Assembly: GCA_036510735.1 (NCBI GenBank)
Contig: DATCDK010000073.1
Location: forward strand, 1 to 22,654
Direction: 5' to 3'
Length of the DNA stretch: 22,654 bases
DNA from: PALSA-607 sp036510735
GTDB taxonomy: Bacteria > Actinomycetota > Actinomycetes > Acidothermales > Acidothermaceae
Both the position numbers and the translations under genes were made by a program. The notes below the pieces were generated by a model. The model ran no database searches and had not been told where the DNA came from. It saw only the letters and a list, made by a program, of their open reading frames with translations. Below, one piece after another: positions 21,007 through 22,654 of this stretch; position 1 is the first letter of the stretch; every line of letters starts with the position of its first letter.

Positions 21007-22263
21007 ATGACTACTTCATGGACGACGCGGGCGGGCGGCATCATGCTCGTCGCGGTTTTCGCGGCTGCTGGCTGTTCCAGCAAGACCCACTCAACATCCG
21101 CCGACAGCAGTGCGCCGGCCAGTACCTCTATCGCATCGAGCGCGCCAGCCGTTTCGTCGGCGCCCGCCGGGACGTCAGCGGTCGCTTCGTCTGCGCCGGC
21201 CGTTTCATCGGCGGCCGGTACTCCGACGACTTCGCCGGCCGCCCCGCCGTCCACTGTGGCTGCCGTCTCGCTGGCGGGTTTCAAGCCGGCGTCAGTCACC
21301 TTCGTCTCGGCGACCCAGGGCTTCGTTCTCGGTGTGCAGACCTGTGCTACCGGCACCTGCACGACCCTCGCGTCGACGGTTGACGGCGGTTCGACCTGGA
21401 CCTACGCCGCTGCCGTGCCCGCCGCGATCACCGGCCCGAACCCGGCGGTCTCCAAGGTGCGCTTCGCCACCAAGAGCGACGGCTGGGCATTCGGACCCCA
21501 GTTGTGGTCGACGCACGACGGCGGCCGGACCTGGAATGGCCAGGCGACGCCAGGCCCCGTCAGCGACGTCGAGGCCTCCGGCGGAGTCGCGTACGCGCTG
21601 GAGGCGAGTTGCGGCACCGAACCGTGCGTTCAGGGTGATCGGCTGCTGCAGACGCCGGTCTCGTCCGACGCTTGGACAGCTATTTCCGGGCCGAAACTGG
21701 CTGACGGACCAGGCTCACTCGCCCCGCATGGGAACACTGTGTGGGTCGAGGTGTTCGGCGGCGGGACAAGCACGTTCGACATGGTCGTTGCCGGTAGCAA
21801 TTGGCATCGGCTCGCGAACCCCTGCACGGCAGCGGGTGCTGACCTCGCGCTGGTGGGCGTCGCACCGGTTTCGACGACTCAGCTCTTCGAGTTGTGTGCA
21901 GGTGATCCGGGTGCCGGTAGCGAGACCAAGGTCGTGCTGTTCTCCGCCGACGGCGGCGTGCACGCAACGGCGACCAGCGCCGCACCGGCACGCGGTGGTC
22001 TTGCCAGCGGTATCGCGGCAGCCAGTACCACCGTCGTCGCAGTGCCTGCTGCGTCCGGCGCCAGCTACGTGTACCGCTCGGCCGACGGTGGCCGCACCTG
22101 GGGCACGCCGCTGAACCAAGGTGACGGTGGAGTCGGGTACTTCGACCTCGGATTCACGACCGCGACGCAAGGCGTCGCCGTGTACGGGAACCCGGCTCAG
22201 GGCAACTCGTCGCTGTTGATGACCCACGACGCCGGCGCCACTTGGAAGCCCGTCACGTTCTAA
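21007..22263 (+). CDS. Secreted lipoprotein with Asp-box (BNR-like) repeats
   Basis: A 418-aa exported protein. The N-terminus has a short signal peptide with a lipobox-like AAAGC, placing the lipidated Cys at 23. A Ser/Ala/Pro/Thr linker with repeated SSAPAVSSA units (about 30-85) follows. The rest looks like a beta-propeller, with Asp-box motifs STVDGGSTW, STHDGGRTW, RSADGGRTW and THDAGATW, the kind seen in sialidases and Ycf48-like proteins. The sialidase catalytic residues are not evident, so a structural or binding role is more likely than glycosidase activity. ATG 21007 is chosen because it gives a clean signal peptide; the frame also runs upstream into the MarR gene. The ribosome binding site is weak. 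Confidence 0.87.
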   Translation: MTTSWTTRAGGIMLVAVFAAAGCSSKTHSTSADSSAPASTSIASSAPAVSSAPAGTSAVASSAPAVSSAAGTPTTSPAAPPSTVAAVSLAGFKPASVTFVSATQGFVLGVQTCATGTCTTLASTVDGGSTWTYAAAVPAAITGPNPAVSKVRFATKSDGWAFGPQLWSTHDGGRTWNGQATPGPVSDVEASGGVAYALEASCGTEPCVQGDRLLQTPVSSDAWTAISGPKLADGPGSLAPHGNTVWVEVFGGGTSTFDMVVAGSNWHRLANPCTAAGADLALVGVAPVSTTQLFELCAGDPGAGSETKVVLFSADGGVHATATSAAPARGGLASGIAAASTTVVAVPAASGASYVYRSADGGRTWGTPLNQGDGGVGYFDLGFTTATQGVAVYGNPAQGNSSLLMTHDAGATWKPVTF

Positions 22264-22287
22264 CGCCGATGCGTGCGGGCGGCGCGA

Positions 22288-22293
22288 CATACT
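22288..22293 (+). promoter_or_regulatory. Possible -10 of a leaderless gene
   Basis: CATACT ends 6 nt before the GTG at 22300. It matches TANNNT at the A and the final T but not at the first base, and no ribosome binding site is present. Confidence 0.35.
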
Positions 22294-22299
22294 CGGCCC

Positions 22300-22654
22300 G
22301 TGGCACACGTGCGCACTCTCGACATCGGGCCGGAACGGCTCGAGCGGTGGGTCGCCGGATTCGGTGAACGGCACGGCGGTGCACAGTGGTCGGCGGTCGA
22401 CGACGGCCTGCAATTCACTGCTGCGGACGGCGCAACTGCCGCACTTGCCGCCCCGTTCCCACCGTTACCGGCGGGGTGGGCAAGCGAGCGGCCGATCGCG
22501 GCGATCGTCGATCACGCGCAGGCGCCACGCGTGATCGCAATCCTGCTGGTGCGGCTCGGGGGATACGCCGCTGGAGTGTTCGACCGCGACGAGTTGATCG
22601 CGTCGAAGGTGGGCTCGCGGCAGGTACATGGGCGGTCGGCAGCCGGCGGGTGGT
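22300..22654 (+). CDS. acVLRF1 family peptidyl-tRNA hydrolase / release factor, 3'-truncated by window edge
   Basis: The first 118 residues are visible. KVGSRQVHGRSAAGGW at the right edge matches the conserved VLRF1 signature (GSR..HGR..AGGWS), placed where the catalytic loop of Vms1/ANKZF1-like release factors sits. Actinobacterial members (acVLRF1) are thought to release nascent peptides from tRNA on stalled ribosomes. The N-terminal part (MAHVRTLDIGPERLERWVAG, then FGERHG) fits the family from memory. Start GTG 22300 has no Shine-Dalgarno and may be leaderless. The next residues of the signature lie beyond the window. Confidence 0.85.
   Translation, partial: MAHVRTLDIGPERLERWVAGFGERHGGAQWSAVDDGLQFTAADGATAALAAPFPPLPAGWASERPIAAIVDHAQAPRVIAILLVRLGGYAAGVFDRDELIASKVGSRQVHGRSAAGGW

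Overview
The window is high-GC bacterial DNA of actinobacterial type. The evidence is a UPF0182 protein with a Pro/Ser-rich tail, several GAF-ANTAR RNA-binding regulators, an RGCVC-like small Cys protein, an actinobacterial Vms1-like release factor (acVLRF1) at the right edge, an initiator tRNA with a C1-U72 mismatch, and several likely leaderless genes (TANNNT about 6-7 nt before ATG/GTG). The genus cannot be fixed; a soil actinomycete of the Frankia/Jatrophihabitans/Nakamurella kind would fit. No insertion sequence, phage gene, CRISPR array or integration site was seen.

Layout. 1-2481: UPF0182 membrane protein, cut at its 5' end. 2502-2673: initiator tRNA with its own promoter and a strong terminator. 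2760-3206: organic hydroperoxide resistance protein. 3275-6420: a probable three-gene operon of OmpR-type response regulator, histidine kinase without a clear HAMP, and a DoxX/DoxD membrane domain fused to a Rieske 2Fe-2S domain. 6555-10845: a same-strand signalling cluster with two overlapping GAF-ANTAR genes, a small Cys-rich protein, a third GAF-ANTAR gene, and a large protein joining a degenerate GGDEF domain, an ANTAR-like segment and a complete SpoIIE/PP2C phosphatase. 10864-12690: facing it tail to tail, a GAF-GGDEF-EAL protein with intact cyclase and phosphodiesterase motifs. 12691-13140: intergenic DNA with a possible leaderless 24-codon gene followed by a perfect hairpin.

13303-17133: a xylose module. 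A LacI-type regulator diverges from xylA and xylB, and the space between them holds a promoter overlapped by a repeat-rich operator. 17120-18082: small conserved-looking proteins, namely a minus-strand Cys/His protein, a 91-aa helical protein divergent from it, and a 56-aa ORF with a strong ribosome binding site. 18087-19655: Kef/CPA2-type antiporter. 19749-20968: YceI-family protein and a divergent MarR regulator, with two matching palindromes exactly 40 bp apart between them. 21007-22263: secreted lipoprotein with Asp-box repeats. 22300-22654: acVLRF1, cut at its 3' end.

The most unusual content is the signalling island at 6.5-12.7 kb, which combines ANTAR antitermination, PP2C dephosphorylation and c-di-GMP turnover. 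The GGDEF(degenerate)-ANTAR-PP2C chain is an architecture I do not recognise as described. The xylose, YceI/MarR and two-component parts look like conventional local circuits with readable regulatory DNA.
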